Shown here: positions 11,071-21,129 of the stretch, one piece after another | Layout of the letters: each line of letters begins with the position of its first letter | How positions within the stretch are numbered: the stretch's first letter is position 1 | Assembly: GCA_004151065.3 (NCBI GenBank) | Contig: NWUY0300025684.1 | Location: forward strand, 13,364-49,066 | Direction of reading: 5' to 3' | DNA: 35,703 nt | Source of the DNA: Larix sibirica | Lineage: Eukaryota; Streptophyta; Pinopsida; Pinales; Pinaceae | The notes under the pieces: model-generated | Database searches by the model: none | Told to the model about the DNA's origin: nothing | Seen by the model: only the letters and a program-made list of their open reading frames with translations | Translations under genes and position numbers: made by a program

Positions 11071-12340
11071 TTTCCTGAGCCAGTGCATCTCTATTTTTTC
11101 GTAGAATTATTTTTAGGATAGAGACATATTATGGCCTCTCTAAATAACCACAAATATCTATTGTTCAGTGAGTAAAATTGTGGTTGGGAAGCATACACGC
11201 AAAGAATGAAATTGGTACTTACTCACAATTGTTGGACACCATCGTAACCTCTATTCATACCCCTTCGAGCAGTACATCATCAGACAAAACTTGCAAACAA
11301 ATTATCACTTCCATGTACCCTTAGGTATATAATAAGTCTCGTAGGAAACCAAAAACCAAAGGTAGTCAACCTGATTGGTTATCTTGTCATTATAGTGGCA
11401 CCAAGAATAACGCTCGAGAATATTAATCTCTCATACATGGGTAGTTGGGTAGTATGGCTAAGGGAACGGTTGAGCCTCCTTAGTTAGAGCCCTGAGAGAT
11501 TAGGTCAATAACTACTCTTGGACCTTGCACGTTTATCAGAGATTTATAGCACCTAACAATACCTTGTCCCCAAGACTCTCGAAACCCTCATCTTTGTAAC
11601 CCACCTATGAAATTATTACATTTTTTCATCTAGAAGAAATTTGGACATTCTATTAGTGCAATTAGTGCAATCACCCTATTATCTATGGGCCGCTAGCAAA
11701 ATCCCTACACTTTGCATCCATAAGGATTTTGGGGATTATGTTAGTGTAAGGATATTCAACATGGAGTAATCAGAAAAAGTTTGGAGGTCAATAAACCCCT
11801 TATTTGTGACCTATCTCAAAAGCATCATTGCATAATGACGATCATTTTGATATAGATTTCTAGCAACCCTTTTTCAATTTTCCTAGAAACCCTTATTTGT
11901 GACCTATATCAATATAATCCTTGCATCATGATGATCGTTTTGATATATATCTCTGATGACCCTTTTCGAGTGGACCTAACCATTCTCCATTTGGTGTTCA
12001 TACTTTTCGTATTCCATGGTACATACCTATAATCAGAGCCATGTGAAGGCTTCCAGCTAGGATTATCCCCAAGACATTAAATAAATGATCATGTTATTGA
12101 AGCAATGATTTGATTAGTAGATTCCCCTCCTTGAGACACTCAGTCAACCAACTCCAACTCCAAGTGGAAGCAAACAACAACACTCTGACTAACCATGAAC
12201 ATGTAGTAACTATTATTGCTCAACATGTGGGATTTGCTCCAAAATTTGATGCTCCAACCCATTAAGTACAAGACACTGAAGAAAAGGGCTCTCACACCCT
12301 CTTCCCATGAAACTAGCTTCACTCCTTTGAGGATATAAAA
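11071..12340 (+). other. Leader and upstream gag region
   Basis: Between the PBS and recognisable gag there is about 1.3 kb without a clear protein domain. It contains the imperfect direct duplication at 11797-11982. The part after about 12060 may encode a decayed gag N-terminus, but I cannot read a convincing frame. Confidence 0.4.
11797..11982 (+). repeat. Imperfect 93-bp tandem duplication
   Basis: Both units begin CCCTTATTTGTGACCTAT (at 11797 and 11890) and share ATCATTTTGATAT or ATCGTTTTGATAT and GACCCTTTT/CAACCCTTTT segments. They have diverged clearly, so the duplication is older than the one at 51-174. Confidence 0.75.
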
Positions 12341-12345
12341 ATTCA

Positions 12346-13100
12346 TGGCATCGCTTCCCGAAGATTGACATGTGCAAATTTGATGGCCCCAACTCCTTAG
12401 GTTGGGTTTCCAAATTGGAACAATATTTTTCTCTCCACGGCATTAAAGATGATCTTCAAAAGTTAAGAATTTGGGTTTTATATTTAGACTCGGATTATTG
12501 GAAATGGTGGTAATGGTACCAGAAGTCTTGTCGATGTTATTTCCATTGGAGCCAATTTGTGAATATACTCCATGATCATTTTAACCATGACACTCACTAC
12601 TTGGGACAGTTTACCAAACTACACTAGAGTGGCATAGTTATGGACTATATTACAACCTTTGAGCAATTGGAAATCTCAACAGAGAGCCTATTTGATTCTT
12701 TTTTCTAGGAATGCTTCATCAATGGCCTCAAGGAGGAAATTTGAGTGCATGTCATTATGGAATGACCCTCTACTTGGTCGGAAGTTTTTGATAGAGCTAG
12801 AGAAGTTGAAATGGTGATCAGTGCCCAACGCAAATTCCCTTCCCACCCACATAGGGTCTGTTATGACTACTACTTCCAGTAATTCCACCACGCTCTAAAT
12901 CCAAAAGTTGACCTCAGATTCCATGGTTAAATGTCAACACTTGGGAATTTGTTATAACTATGATGAAAACTATTTATGAGGGCATAAATGCAAAGAACAT
13001 AAATTATACCAAATCAAGGCATCCCCACATGATTCCCTCAAGGATAACACCATGGAGGATCTGCTCGAACCAAACATGGATGATACTATTCCACCCTTGG
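12346..13100 (+). pseudogene. Gag of the chromovirus-like element
   Basis: Translation from 12346 gives a retrotransposon gag domain: PKIDMCKFDGPNSLGWVSKL, then EQYFSLHGI, DHFNHDTHYLGQF, a YITTFEQLEI segment and a CFINGLKEEI segment. A degenerate zinc knuckle follows near 12932-12995 (CYNYD...GHKCKEHKLYQ), in which the second Cys of the first pair is Tyr. The final residues read DDTIPPLEGG before sequence resembling a polypurine tract. Stops and a frame change after about 12890 break it. In intact relatives protease follows almost directly; here an LTR intervenes. Confidence 0.85.
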
Positions 13101-13110
13101 AGGGGGGCAC
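13098..13110 (+). promoter_or_regulatory. Polypurine-like tract before the internal LTR
   Basis: TGGAGGGGGGCAC lies directly before the TG start of the LTR at 13112. A purine tract at this position is what is expected 5' of a 3' LTR, suggesting the internal LTR is the true end of an element and not a random solo insertion. Confidence 0.5.
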
Positions 13111-13111
13111 A

Positions 13112-13556
13112 TGTTAGGATCCTACCCTAACCCCCTACTTTAGGAGTTTATCTCTTTTGAATAAGGTCAAGCAATTAGTAGTCAACAATCAATGTAAAAC
13201 GGGACTCTCTATTTATTAATTCCCACTAGGAAGTTGGTACTTAGTAATTATTTGACCATGCCAAGTAGTTAGAGTCTTTTTATATTGGAAGCCTATTTAA
13301 AGAGCTAGAGGGCTATTAATTTCTTTGTGAAGAATTATTGTATTTGATCCCTGCTCAAGTGAAAGGTCACCCAGCCTTAAGAAGCATGCGAAATTTGCTT
13401 CCATCTTTACTTTTCATAATACAAGGGTCAATTACGTTGCATTTATCTAGCTTATTCTCTTGCTTAGTTATTCTATTCTATAATATTGAGTTTCTGGAAA
13501 TTATTTATCTCTTTTATCTTGATGTTTCTCTAACTTGCAAGGTAATGTACACCACA
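13112..13556 (+). repeat. Full LTR between gag and protease
   Basis: The 445-bp LTR starts TGTTAGGATCC and ends CACCACA. It matches the LTRs at 10864-11053 (right part) and 16489-16953. A TATTTAAA candidate TATA box lies at 13294-13301. Protease coding sequence begins directly after its end without a PBS or gag, and I find no matching short duplication either side. That argues against a clean solo-LTR insertion and for recombination between elements. Confidence 0.8.
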
Positions 13557-13965
13557 AACCTAAAATTTTACTCCATGTCTTATCATGTTTCTCCACACCC
13601 CAGACATTGAAGTTGATAAGCTATATCAAGTATCGTAAATTTATTGTATTAATTAACAATGGAAGTACCCACAATTTCATTCATAGGAGAGTGGCTGGAG
13701 AAATATATTGCTATGTCAAGCTTATATCCAATTTTCAAATTATGATAGCAAATAGGGGTACAATTAAATGTGGTTGTCATTGTAAAAACACGAAAATCCA
13801 AATGGGTGACTACCATCTTAAAACCCACATGTTCACTATTGACATGGGTGGCTGAGATGTAGTTCTAGGAGTAGAATGGGGACTTTGGGACCAATCACCC
13901 TATATTTTTAGGAAATATATATCAACTTTGATAAGGAAGGGCACACACATCATCTGAAAGGGTTT
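13557..13965 (+). pseudogene. Aspartic protease of the chromovirus-like element
   Basis: The frame from 13560 reads PKILLHVLSCFSTPQTLKL, then VLINNGSTHNFIHRRV, then QIMIANRGTIKCG, MGDYHLKTHMFTIDMGG and, after a stop, VVLGVEW. This is the retropepsin-like protease of plant chromoviruses. The catalytic motif, DSGST in relatives, reads NNGST here, so the catalytic Asp is lost to Asn. The usual VLG(M/V)xW flap end is present. With the stop near 13855 it is inactive. Confidence 0.88.
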
Positions 13966-14069
13966 ACTTTAGGTTCTCCAAAAATTATCTCCTCCCATCA
14001 TATGGAGAAATCATACAAGAACGACCATTACGGTATCATTGCATAATTCATTGTCATCCAAGTCATGGA

Positions 14070-15551
14070 ATCACCCACACAGGACATTCACCTTGATTTG
14101 TAGTTATTTATCTCCAAACATCCACAAGTTTTTGAAATACCCAAGGGTTCTACCACTAGCTCGTGGGAAGCTTGACCATGCTATCCCACTAATTCCCGAC
14201 AACCAACCTCCTAATGTGCGCCCTTATTGACACCTTTTTGTCCAAAAGAATGAAATAGAAAATATCATTTAGGATTTGTTGGAGGCTAGCATAATTCATC
14301 CTAGTACAAGCCTGTATTCCTCTCCAATGGTTATGGTATTGAAAAAGGAAGGCACTTGGCACATGTGTCCAAATTTTTGGGCTCTCAATAAGTTAACGAT
14401 CAAGGATAAATTTCCCATTCTATTCATTGATGATCTCTTGGATGAGCTTCATGGTGCCAATTTATTCACTAAATAGACCTTTGGTCCAACTACCACCAAA
14501 TAAGGATGAAAGAAGGAAACATTCCTAAGACAACTTTATATACCCATGAAGGTCATTATGAGTTGTTAGTCATGCCTTTTTTTCTTTTACAATGCTCCAT
14601 CCACCTTTTATAGCCTCATGAACGAGATTTATTGACCTTTCCTCTGCACTTTTGTGTTTTTTTTTCTTTGATGATATCTTTGATCTACAACACCAAATGG
14701 GAAGGCCATTTGGAGCATATTGTTGGTCATGGCTTGCAATTACTCAAGGACCATCATTTATTCGTAAAGTGTTCCAAATGTGCTTTTGGGGTTACTAAGG
14801 TTGAATATCTGGGTCAAATGAGTCAAGAGGGAGTGTGGGTGGACCCAAGGGGAATGGTGGATATGTAATATTGGCCATGCCCCAAAACTATTGAGAGTTT
14901 GTGGGGGTTCTTAGGATTGATTGGCTACTACAAAAAATTTGTGAAAAATTATGGAAAAAATCATGTTCCCTTAATATCATTGCTAAAAAATAATGCATTT
15001 GTTTGGAGCGGAGAAGTTGAGCGGGCCTTCTTCGCCTTAAAGGATTCCATGTGCAATACTCCATTATTATGAATGCATGATTTCACTAAGACCTTTATCT
15101 TAGAATGTGATGCCTCGAGATGAGGTCTTCGAGCAGTATTAATGCAAGAAGGGCGCCCTTTGGCCTTCACCAGTAAGTTGTTATGTGATTGAAATTTGGG
15201 AAAATCTACATATGAAAAATATAAGATGGACATACTTCATTCAATTGAGACATGGTGCCATATTTAACAGGGAGGCATTTCTAGATCAAGACCGAACATC
15301 ATATTTTAAAGTATTTCCTTGAACAACGGTTGTCCTCTCCAAAGCAACATAAGTGGGTTACTAAAATTATAGGGTATTATTATGAGATTATATATAAGAA
15401 GGTTAGACAAAATCTGATGGTCGATGCATTGGCTAGGAAATATGAAGAGGAGGGATCTCTCTTTGCATTATCCTTACCAATTCCAAGTTGGATAGAGGAA
15501 GTGCATCAAGAATGGATAGAAAATGACACCATAGTGCAACTCATCCAATAG
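14070..15551 (+). pseudogene. Reverse transcriptase and RNase H of the chromovirus-like element
   Basis: RT motifs in order are DHAIPLIPDNQPPNVRPY (a degenerate HxIxL start, about 14175), [57 protein letters not shown], a degenerate PFGLCNAPSTFQ region (about 14575-14610) and FFDDIF (about 14670), the catalytic Asp pair of the YxDD box. EYLGQMSQEGVWVDP leads to the connection. RNase H follows with a CDAS motif (about 15110), AVLMQEGRPLAFTSK across frames, and VDALARK at 15420-15440. Frame 15330-15551 is the last clean stretch. Several stops and short indels make it a pseudogene. Confidence 0.9.
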
Positions 15552-15552
15552 C

Positions 15553-16470
15553 TCAATTCTTCATGGATTGGATTTTTAATTTGCATGACATGCCCACTTT
15601 CATTTTCTTCGATCAAGACCCTACCTTCATGAGAAAATTTTGGCAACAGCTATTTAAACTTAAGGGTACCTAGTTAAAACTCAACACAACCTATCACCCC
15701 AAATAAATGGTTAAACATAAGCAATCAATAAATGCTTGGAAACCTTTTTGAGATGCTTTGTGTCGGAAATTCCACACCAATGGAAACAATGGCTTCCTCT
15801 TGTAGAATGGTGGTATAATACCACTTATCATGGAGCTACCAAAATGACCCCATATGAAGCAGTCTATGGATAGACACCCATGTATGCAATTTCCTACTTA
15901 CTAGGCACCTCCAAGGTCTAGGCAGTAGATAACACACTTTGCACTAGGGAAATAACTCTTTTCACACTTAAGGAAAATTTGGCCATGGATTAGAATAGAA
16001 TGAATCAATAGGAATATTAACATCACTTAGAACGTTTGGTTGTAGAAGGGAATCAAGTGTTTATTTTCCTTCAACCTTATACACAAACATTATTAAAAAA
16101 TCACCTCCCCCATAAATTGGTCTTGAATTTATATATGCCTTACAAGATCATACAATGCATTCGACAAGTGGCCTACAAGCTAGCTCTTCCAGATCAATCC
16201 AAGACTCACATGTTCTTTCATGTATATTGTGTCAAAAAAGTGATGGGATCCAATTGTAAAGTGTAGACAAAGTTACTAAAACTAGATGAGGAAGGATCCA
16301 TTTGGCTCCAACCGGAAGTAGTATTGGGTACTAGGGAATATCAATCATGTAGGCATATAATCAAAGAAGTCTTGATCCAATGGAAATATATGTAAGCAGA
16401 AGAAGCCACATGGTAACCAAAATGGATTCTATAGAAATTTCCTCATTTCCAACCATGAGGACAAGGCTTC
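15553..16470 (+). pseudogene. Integrase with N-terminal deletion, chromovirus-like element
   Basis: Directly after the RNase H end (QLIQ then stop), the sequence resumes inside the integrase core at MDWIFNLHDMP and FFDQDPTFMRKFWQQLFKL, followed by decayed YHPK, HQWKQWLPL, WYNTTYHGA and PYEAVYG. The zinc-binding N-terminus and the region around the first catalytic Asp are missing, roughly 170 residues judged from intact relatives. The C-terminal part (16036-16266 and on) includes NHLPHKLVL, YKLALP and HVYCVKKVMGSN. A stretch near 16290 reading EEGSIW-like sequence leads toward a chromodomain remnant. It cannot be functional. Confidence 0.82.
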
Positions 16471-16488
16471 TCTGGAAAAGGAAGGGCA

Positions 16489-16953
16489 TGCTAGGGTCCT
16501 ACACTAACCCACCTTACTTTATACTACATAGGAGTTAGTCAAATAATGTATGCATCCATTTCCTTTAAGTAGGGCCAAATCGTTAGTAATGGATAACTAA
16601 TGTAAGAAGGTCTATGTGTTAATTAAAGCCCACAAAGTAGCTAGGATTTATGTCCAATAAGTAGTTAGGGTTTGGGATATTGAAAACCCATTTAAGGAGT
16701 TTGGAGAATATGGATTGTTTTGCCAAGAATTGTTGTATTGGAGATATGCTCAAGTGAAAGGTCATCCAACCTTAAGAGGCGAGTGAATATTGTTTCCTGA
16801 GTTGATTTTCATAATACAAAAGTTGACTCTGCCTCATCTTTCTTATATATTTCCTTTGATTAAGTAAATCCGCATTATAATTTCTAGTATTTTCATCATT
16901 TATATTTATTGATCTTTTGAATGGTTCTAAGTTTCAAGGTTAAAAACACTACA
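16489..16953 (+). repeat. 3' LTR of the chromovirus-like element
   Basis: The LTR starts TGCTAGGGTCC after a purine tract (GGAAAAGGAAGGGCA) and ends ACTACA, about 465 bp. It shares the AAGTGAAAGGTCA...CCTTAAGAGGC block with the internal LTR but has diverged noticeably, especially in the last 120 bp. The two LTRs therefore probably do not come from one recent insertion. Confidence 0.75.
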
Positions 16954-17470
16954 AAAATGCATTGGAAGGGCATGAAAAACACATTGAAAGTTTAGGACCT
17001 ACAAACTAGTCACATTCATGATCATTTGGTAACTCTCAACTGTTGAGTTTACTCTCAAACAACCTCTTGGAATCATCCCCCTTGGAAAGAAATGCTCCCC
17101 ATTGCATCAAATTCCCATATCAAGGGAACACATGGTGAATCATTTAAGATGTGTCCCAGGTTTTACTAAAATATAGGGATGAAATTTTGACATTTTACAT
17201 ATTTTTAAATTGAAGCACTGGAAACTCATATATGCAATGTGAATTTTGACCAACAATTTGCAAGGAAAATATAATGTCATTTAATGTGTCAATCTTGCAT
17301 TTAATTAAATGCTCACCCTTGTGAATTTCAAGAAAATTTATCAAGTAATTGAATGTTCAATGTATAATTTTCAAAAAAGATTAGTAATTCCCTCCTATGG
17401 AGTAGTCCAAAAATGTGAAAGTTGTTGAATAACCCAAACTCCATGAAACATTGCAAGGTTGTGATGTTTC
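16954..17470. other. Unassigned stretch between LTR and gap
   Basis: About 500 bp with no reading frame or repeat I recognise. It starts directly after the 3' LTR, so it could be the original flanking DNA of that insertion, and it ends at the single N at 17471. Confidence 0.4.
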
Positions 17471-17471
17471 N
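17471..17471. other. Assembly gap (single N) at a repeat boundary
   Basis: The sequence after this N (TTTTTGAGATGCTTTGTGTCGG) is nearly identical to that at about 15747. A single N exactly where a repeated segment begins suggests a contig join, so the adjacency of the two sides should not be trusted. Confidence 0.7.
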
Positions 17472-18180
17472 CTTTTTGAGATGCTTTGTGTCGGAAATTC
17501 CACACCAATGGAAACAATGGCTTCCTCTTGTAGAGTGGTGGTATAATACTACTTATTATGGAGCTACCAAAATGATCCCATATGAAGCAGTATATGGCCA
17601 AGACCCTTGTCTATGATTTCCTATTTACTAGGCATTTCCAAGGTCCATGCAATAAATAGCACACTTCACACCCTAGAAGCTATTCTCAACACACTTAAGG
17701 ACAATTTGGCTATGAATCAAAATATAATGAAACAATAGGCGAATCAACATCGCTTTTAGTGTTCATTTGTAGAAGGGTATCAGGTGTTTCTTCAACTTCA
17801 ACGTTATGAACTAACATCACTCAAAAATAATCTACACCAGGAACTAGCTCCAAAATTCTATGGACCTTACAAGATCATCCAATGCAATGGATAGGTGGCC
17901 TACAAACTAGCTCTGCTAGAATAGTCCAAGATTCACCCGACCTTTCATGTATCTTGCGTAAAAAATGTGGCGGGCTCCAATTGTAAAGTACAAACCAAGT
18001 TACCAAAACTTGACGAGGAAGGCTCCATTTGGATCCAGAAGGAAGCGGTATTGGATACCAGGGAACACAAATTGTGTCAGTGTATAGTCAAAGAATTCTT
18101 GATCCGATGCAAAGACATTCAACTAGAAGATGCAAGATGGGAACTAGAAGGGACCCTACAACAATTTCCTCACCTTTAGC
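17472..18180 (+). pseudogene. Second copy of chromovirus integrase C-terminus with chromodomain-like end
   Basis: The frame at 17422-17616 covers LRCFVSEIPHQWKQWLPLVE, then WWYNTTYYGATKMIPYEAVY, the end of the integrase core. Later frames give FLQLQRYELTSLKNNLHQ, FYGPYKIIQC, AYKLALLE and FHVSCVKNVAGSN. The frame at 17967-18179 covers KLPKLDEEGSIWIQKEAVLD, then the KEFLIRCKDIQLEDARWE block, which resembles the YLVRWK...DATWE core of chromodomains. In chromoviruses this end steers integration to modified chromatin. The first 100 bp are almost identical to the copy at 15747, but the two diverge downstream. Confidence 0.85.
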
Positions 18181-18200
18181 CTCGAGGAAAACACTTCTTT

Positions 18201-18214
18201 CAAAGGGGGAGAAC
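18201..18214 (+). promoter_or_regulatory. Polypurine tract before LTR
   Basis: CAAAGGGGGAGAAC lies just upstream of the LTR that starts at 18216, as expected for the plus-strand primer of a Ty3/gypsy element. Confidence 0.7.
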
Positions 18215-18215
18215 A

Positions 18216-18687
18216 TCTTAGGGTCATACACTAACTCCCTAAGTAGAAATATAGGATGTTATGTAATGAGTCCATCTCTATTAAAGAAGGTCAATAAAGT
18301 AGATGTAGTATGAAAAACAACAATTTTGTAAGAAGTTTTACTAGAAGGTTCCACCTACTAGAAGATTCCTTCTCTAGGAAATATCTAAAAGGTTCCAACT
18401 ACTAGAAAGTACTTAGGAGGTTATATAGAACTATATAAAGAATTTGAAGGAATTGAATGAGATGTATTTTGAATTATTTTGTAATTGGAGCTTTTCTTTA
18501 TCTGGAGGCTGCCCCTTTGAAGATGCAAATGAACATAGCTTTCATCAATAAAGGTGTTTCTATTATGATATTTGGTTATCTACAATTTCCTATTGTTGTG
18601 GTAATTCTATATTTTTCATTCTAAAATATTGATTTATTATGTTATTTCTACCTTCAATTTCCCATTTTGTTAGTAAGGTACATAACA
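18216..18687 (+). repeat. LTR (family C), first copy
   Basis: About 472 bp from TCTTAGGGTC (a mutated TG start) to CATAACA. It is followed directly by a PBS-like sequence, so it acts as the 3' LTR of the integrase copy on its left and looks like a 5' LTR for something on its right. It carries GAAGGTTC (18344) and GAAGATTC (18361) upstream of a TATATAAAG box (18432-18440). The same sequence recurs at 18716-19129. Confidence 0.8.
18431..18440 (+). promoter_or_regulatory. TATA box in LTR family C
   Basis: CTATATAAAG lies about 215 bp into the LTR, downstream of the GAAnnTTC motifs. The matching site in the second LTR (18874-18883) reads CTATGTAAAG, a weakened TATA box. Confidence 0.55.
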
Positions 18688-18700
18688 TCCGATATCAAAG
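18688..18700 (+). promoter_or_regulatory. Degenerate primer binding site
   Basis: TCCGATATCAAAG directly after the LTR end resembles TTGGTATCAGAGC, the initiator tRNA-Met primer site. Its presence shows that a new internal region begins here; that region is lost at the N at 18715. Confidence 0.55.
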
Positions 18701-18714
18701 AACTTTCTTGATCC

Positions 18715-18715
18715 N
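18715..18715. other. Assembly gap (single N) between LTR copies
   Basis: After this N the sequence restarts at GGTCAATAAAGTAGATGTAG, which also occurs at 18289 within the first LTR. A whole internal region may have been collapsed, or two contigs ending in the same LTR were joined. Confidence 0.7.
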
Positions 18716-19129
18716 GGTCAATAAAGTAGATGTAGTATGAAAAACAACATATTTGTAAGAAGACTTACTAGAAGGTTCCACCTACTAGAAAGTTCCTTCT
18801 CTAGAAACTTACTAGAAGGTTCCACCTACTAGAAAGTTCCTTCTTTAGAAATTATATAGGGGGTTAGATAGAACTATGTAAAGAAGTTGAAGCAATGGAA
18901 TGAGATTTCTTGTGAAGTATTTTGCAATTGGAGCTTGGCGTCATTTGGAGGTTTCCCCCTCAAAAAGGAAAGTGAACATAGCTTCCATCAATCAAGTTAT
19001 CCTATTGTGATATTTGGTTATCTACAATTGCCTCCTTTTGTGGTAATTTTGTCGTTTTGATTCTAAAATCTTGCTTTATTATGTTATTTATGCTCTAAAT
19101 TTCTCAGTTTGCTAGTAAGATACATAACA
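18716..19129 (+). repeat. LTR (family C), second copy with GAAnnTTC array
   Basis: This copy lacks about the first 75 bp of the LTR and ends CATAACA at 19129, directly against LINE 1 RT sequence. A 44-bp tandem duplication (18763-18806 and 18807-18850) yields four exact GAAnnTTC dimers at 18771, 18788, 18815 and 18832. The first LTR has the same region in a more decayed form. Confidence 0.8.
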
Positions 19130-20370
19130 TTACTACTAGTAAATCCCTCTTAATCCTTATTCCACTAAAAGGAATAAATAAGGAAACAATAGGCATTCCT
19201 AGCATAATCCTCTAGTGGGTTTGAAGAAAGATTAAACAACTCCATTAATTAAAATTGAAAATAAAAATAACATAACCTAGCTCATAATCCAACTTATCAC
19301 CAAAAGAATGCACTCAATATGAATCAACAACAGCCTCAAATAGAGCCAACATGATCTGACATAGGATTTAGATAGATTGAGTTTCATAACAATAGCAAGT
19401 ATTTTCCTCTGTCTTATAGAATGTAGTGCTTCTTAAGCCAAACCTATAACCTCGTGGATAAATCTTCTCTCAAGAAACCCAAATTGCTCAACAAAATAAC
19501 CTTGGAGAGAAATTTTTCAAGTCGGATTGCAACCACTTTAGATATTATATTGTAAACATAATTGCATAATGAGATAGGCTAAAATTCCCCAAATGAATCA
19601 TCCTTATCAACCTCAGGGATGAATGAGATAAAATGTTGTATCGATATCCCCTGACACTCTACCCATATGTCTTACCTCCTTTACAAGTCTAAGAACATCA
19701 TCTCCTAATAAATAAACCAAAAACCCCAAAAAATTGATGGTCCATCAGTCCAGGCCAGGACTTTGTCTTTTTGAAAGGTAGACATTATCGCTAGTAACCC
19801 ATCCTTTGAGATTTCCTCATAAATAGACTAATTGTCTTCCTCTGAAACAAAATGTGGAAAATAAGAATTTATTTTAATGATTTCATCTATATTTGCTATG
19901 TTAGGTTGCTTATAATCCCTTCAAAATAGTTGACACTTAAAGTAGCTAAACCACTAAAACCCCTCATAATGTGACCCTTTTCATCATCTATATCCTAAAT
20001 TGTTTTTACACTTTATCTATGGTTTGCAAACTAATGAAAAAACTTTGTATTCTTTCCACCCAATTCAATCCATGTGGGGTGACTTTTTAGGTGTCGTTCT
20101 AATTCCCTATAAAATGATAATTTATTTTCCTAGTTTCAAGTTCCTTTATTATGCTCAATTCATTCTCAAAAAAGTACCAGAGAACTTATTATGGAAGAGG
20201 AATTTTAACTCATGTTCAACCTCTAATAGCAATCTTTCTTTTAAATTATGTCTTCCAACAAACCATGCCACTACCTTATCCTTGACCAATATTAATGAGG
20301 CCACGAATTGTTCACTAGCACAAAAGTTGATCCTATCATCAAATGACCTCCACATATCTTTCACTAAGTT
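19130..20370 (-). pseudogene. LINE 1 ORF2 reverse transcriptase, first half
   Basis: Minus-strand translation across frames gives the pre-RT segment (20364-20155: KDMWRSFDDRINFCASEQFV), FQKDKVLAWTDGPS (about 19735, from KSPGPDG), FGEF*PISLCNYVYNIISKV (about 19570), LEKFLSKVI, a LDLSKAYD-like stretch (about 19390), WIMS*V, FSILINGVV and GLC*ECLLFPYLFLLVE*GL near 19150. These are RT fingers and palm motifs through the GLRQGCPLSPYLF box. The catalytic FADD motif would lie just beyond the break at 19130 and is not in the window. Many stops show it is old. Confidence 0.85.
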
Positions 20371-20379
20371 CTAAATGTT

Positions 20380-21057
20380 TTCTTCAACAAGACATATTGG
20401 ATTAAATTTAAATGGGCTTGTAGGCTTGTTATCTCTAAGTTTTAACTAAAGAAGAATTGGGCAATGATATGAAGTACCTCAAGCTTCCACCCATGATCTA
20501 TATCTATCAATCAGCTACAGAAGGATATAAGAAATGATAAATTGATCAAGTCGCTTCAAAACACAATCTAGACCCTTCATATTATTCCTCCAAGTGGACC
20601 TAATAGATATTGGTTTCATATCCACCAAACCAAGTGCTTCGAAATGATGTATAAAAGACTATGACAAACTATCAGCCTTAGATGAGCCACCCCAAACCTT
20701 CTTATTCAGAGCAAAGTTCAAATCCCCTCCAATAATCAACTTCCCCTCTTTTACCACCTTCAAAAAAAACGTATTTCCCAAAATGTTTTATTTTCACCAT
20801 AAGGACCATACACACTCATCACTTAAAGAGACTATACAAGACCTTTACTCGTGATTAATTTAGTGCACAATCCTAAACAAACAACAAAATAATTGATTAG
20901 TGTTAAAGAGGAATTCCAACTTGTAAAAGTCCACTAAAAGCCCCACAGAATCCATTGTAGATAAACCCCAAATTTTAGGAACCTTTTAAAGACCATTAAC
21001 TAGTACACCCCCACATCCCATCATTTCCTACAACAAAATTATGTCAAGCTTCATCTT
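20380..21057 (-). pseudogene. LINE 1 endonuclease, C-terminal part
   Basis: On the minus strand this begins after the target duplication with KLDIILL*EMMGCGGVLVNG, the conserved LQET segment of the apurinic-type endonuclease (its catalytic Glu codon lies next to a stop). It continues through degraded sequence to a CLV-like end near 20400 that joins the pre-RT region. The endonuclease nicks target DNA to start reverse transcription. It is truncated at its N-terminal side by the PLE pair. Confidence 0.78.
21045..21057. repeat. Target-site duplication, left copy
   Basis: CAAGCTTCATCTT matches CAAGCTTCAACTT at 24656-24668 in 12 of 13 positions. The two lie exactly at the edges of the PLE pair and both belong to the same codons of the LINE 1 endonuclease, which is strong evidence for a target duplication. 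Confidence 0.8.
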
Positions 21058-21129
21058 GATGTTTTAGGATTTCACAGTGTGTAAGATTGATATTTATGGC
21101 TTTTAGATTCACTATTTTCGAAATTTTTA

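Larger units (their letters stand above)
10864..16953 (+). mobile_element. Chromovirus-like Ty3/gypsy element, rearranged
   Basis: Plus-strand order is truncated LTR, PBS, leader, gag, a full LTR at 13112-13556, protease, RT, RNase H, partial integrase and 3' LTR at 16489-16953. The pol sequence and the C-terminal region seen in the related copy at 17472-18180 match plant chromoviruses. The LTR between gag and protease means this is not one simple element. It may be two recombined elements sharing an LTR, or one element hit by a solo LTR. All frames carry stops. Confidence 0.8.

Noticed and set aside
13535-13855. Independent host protease-like gene
   Set aside because: The frame is the retrotransposon protease, flanked by gag, RT and LTRs, and its catalytic Asp is Asn.
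14961-15233. 90-residue minus-strand open frame
   Set aside because: It is antisense to the chromovirus RNase H region, which has clear plus-strand motifs (CDAS, GRPLAF).
20000-20374. 124-residue plus-strand open frame
   Set aside because: It is antisense to the LINE 1 endonuclease-RT linker, whose minus-strand translation (KDMWRSFDD and on) is the recognisable one.
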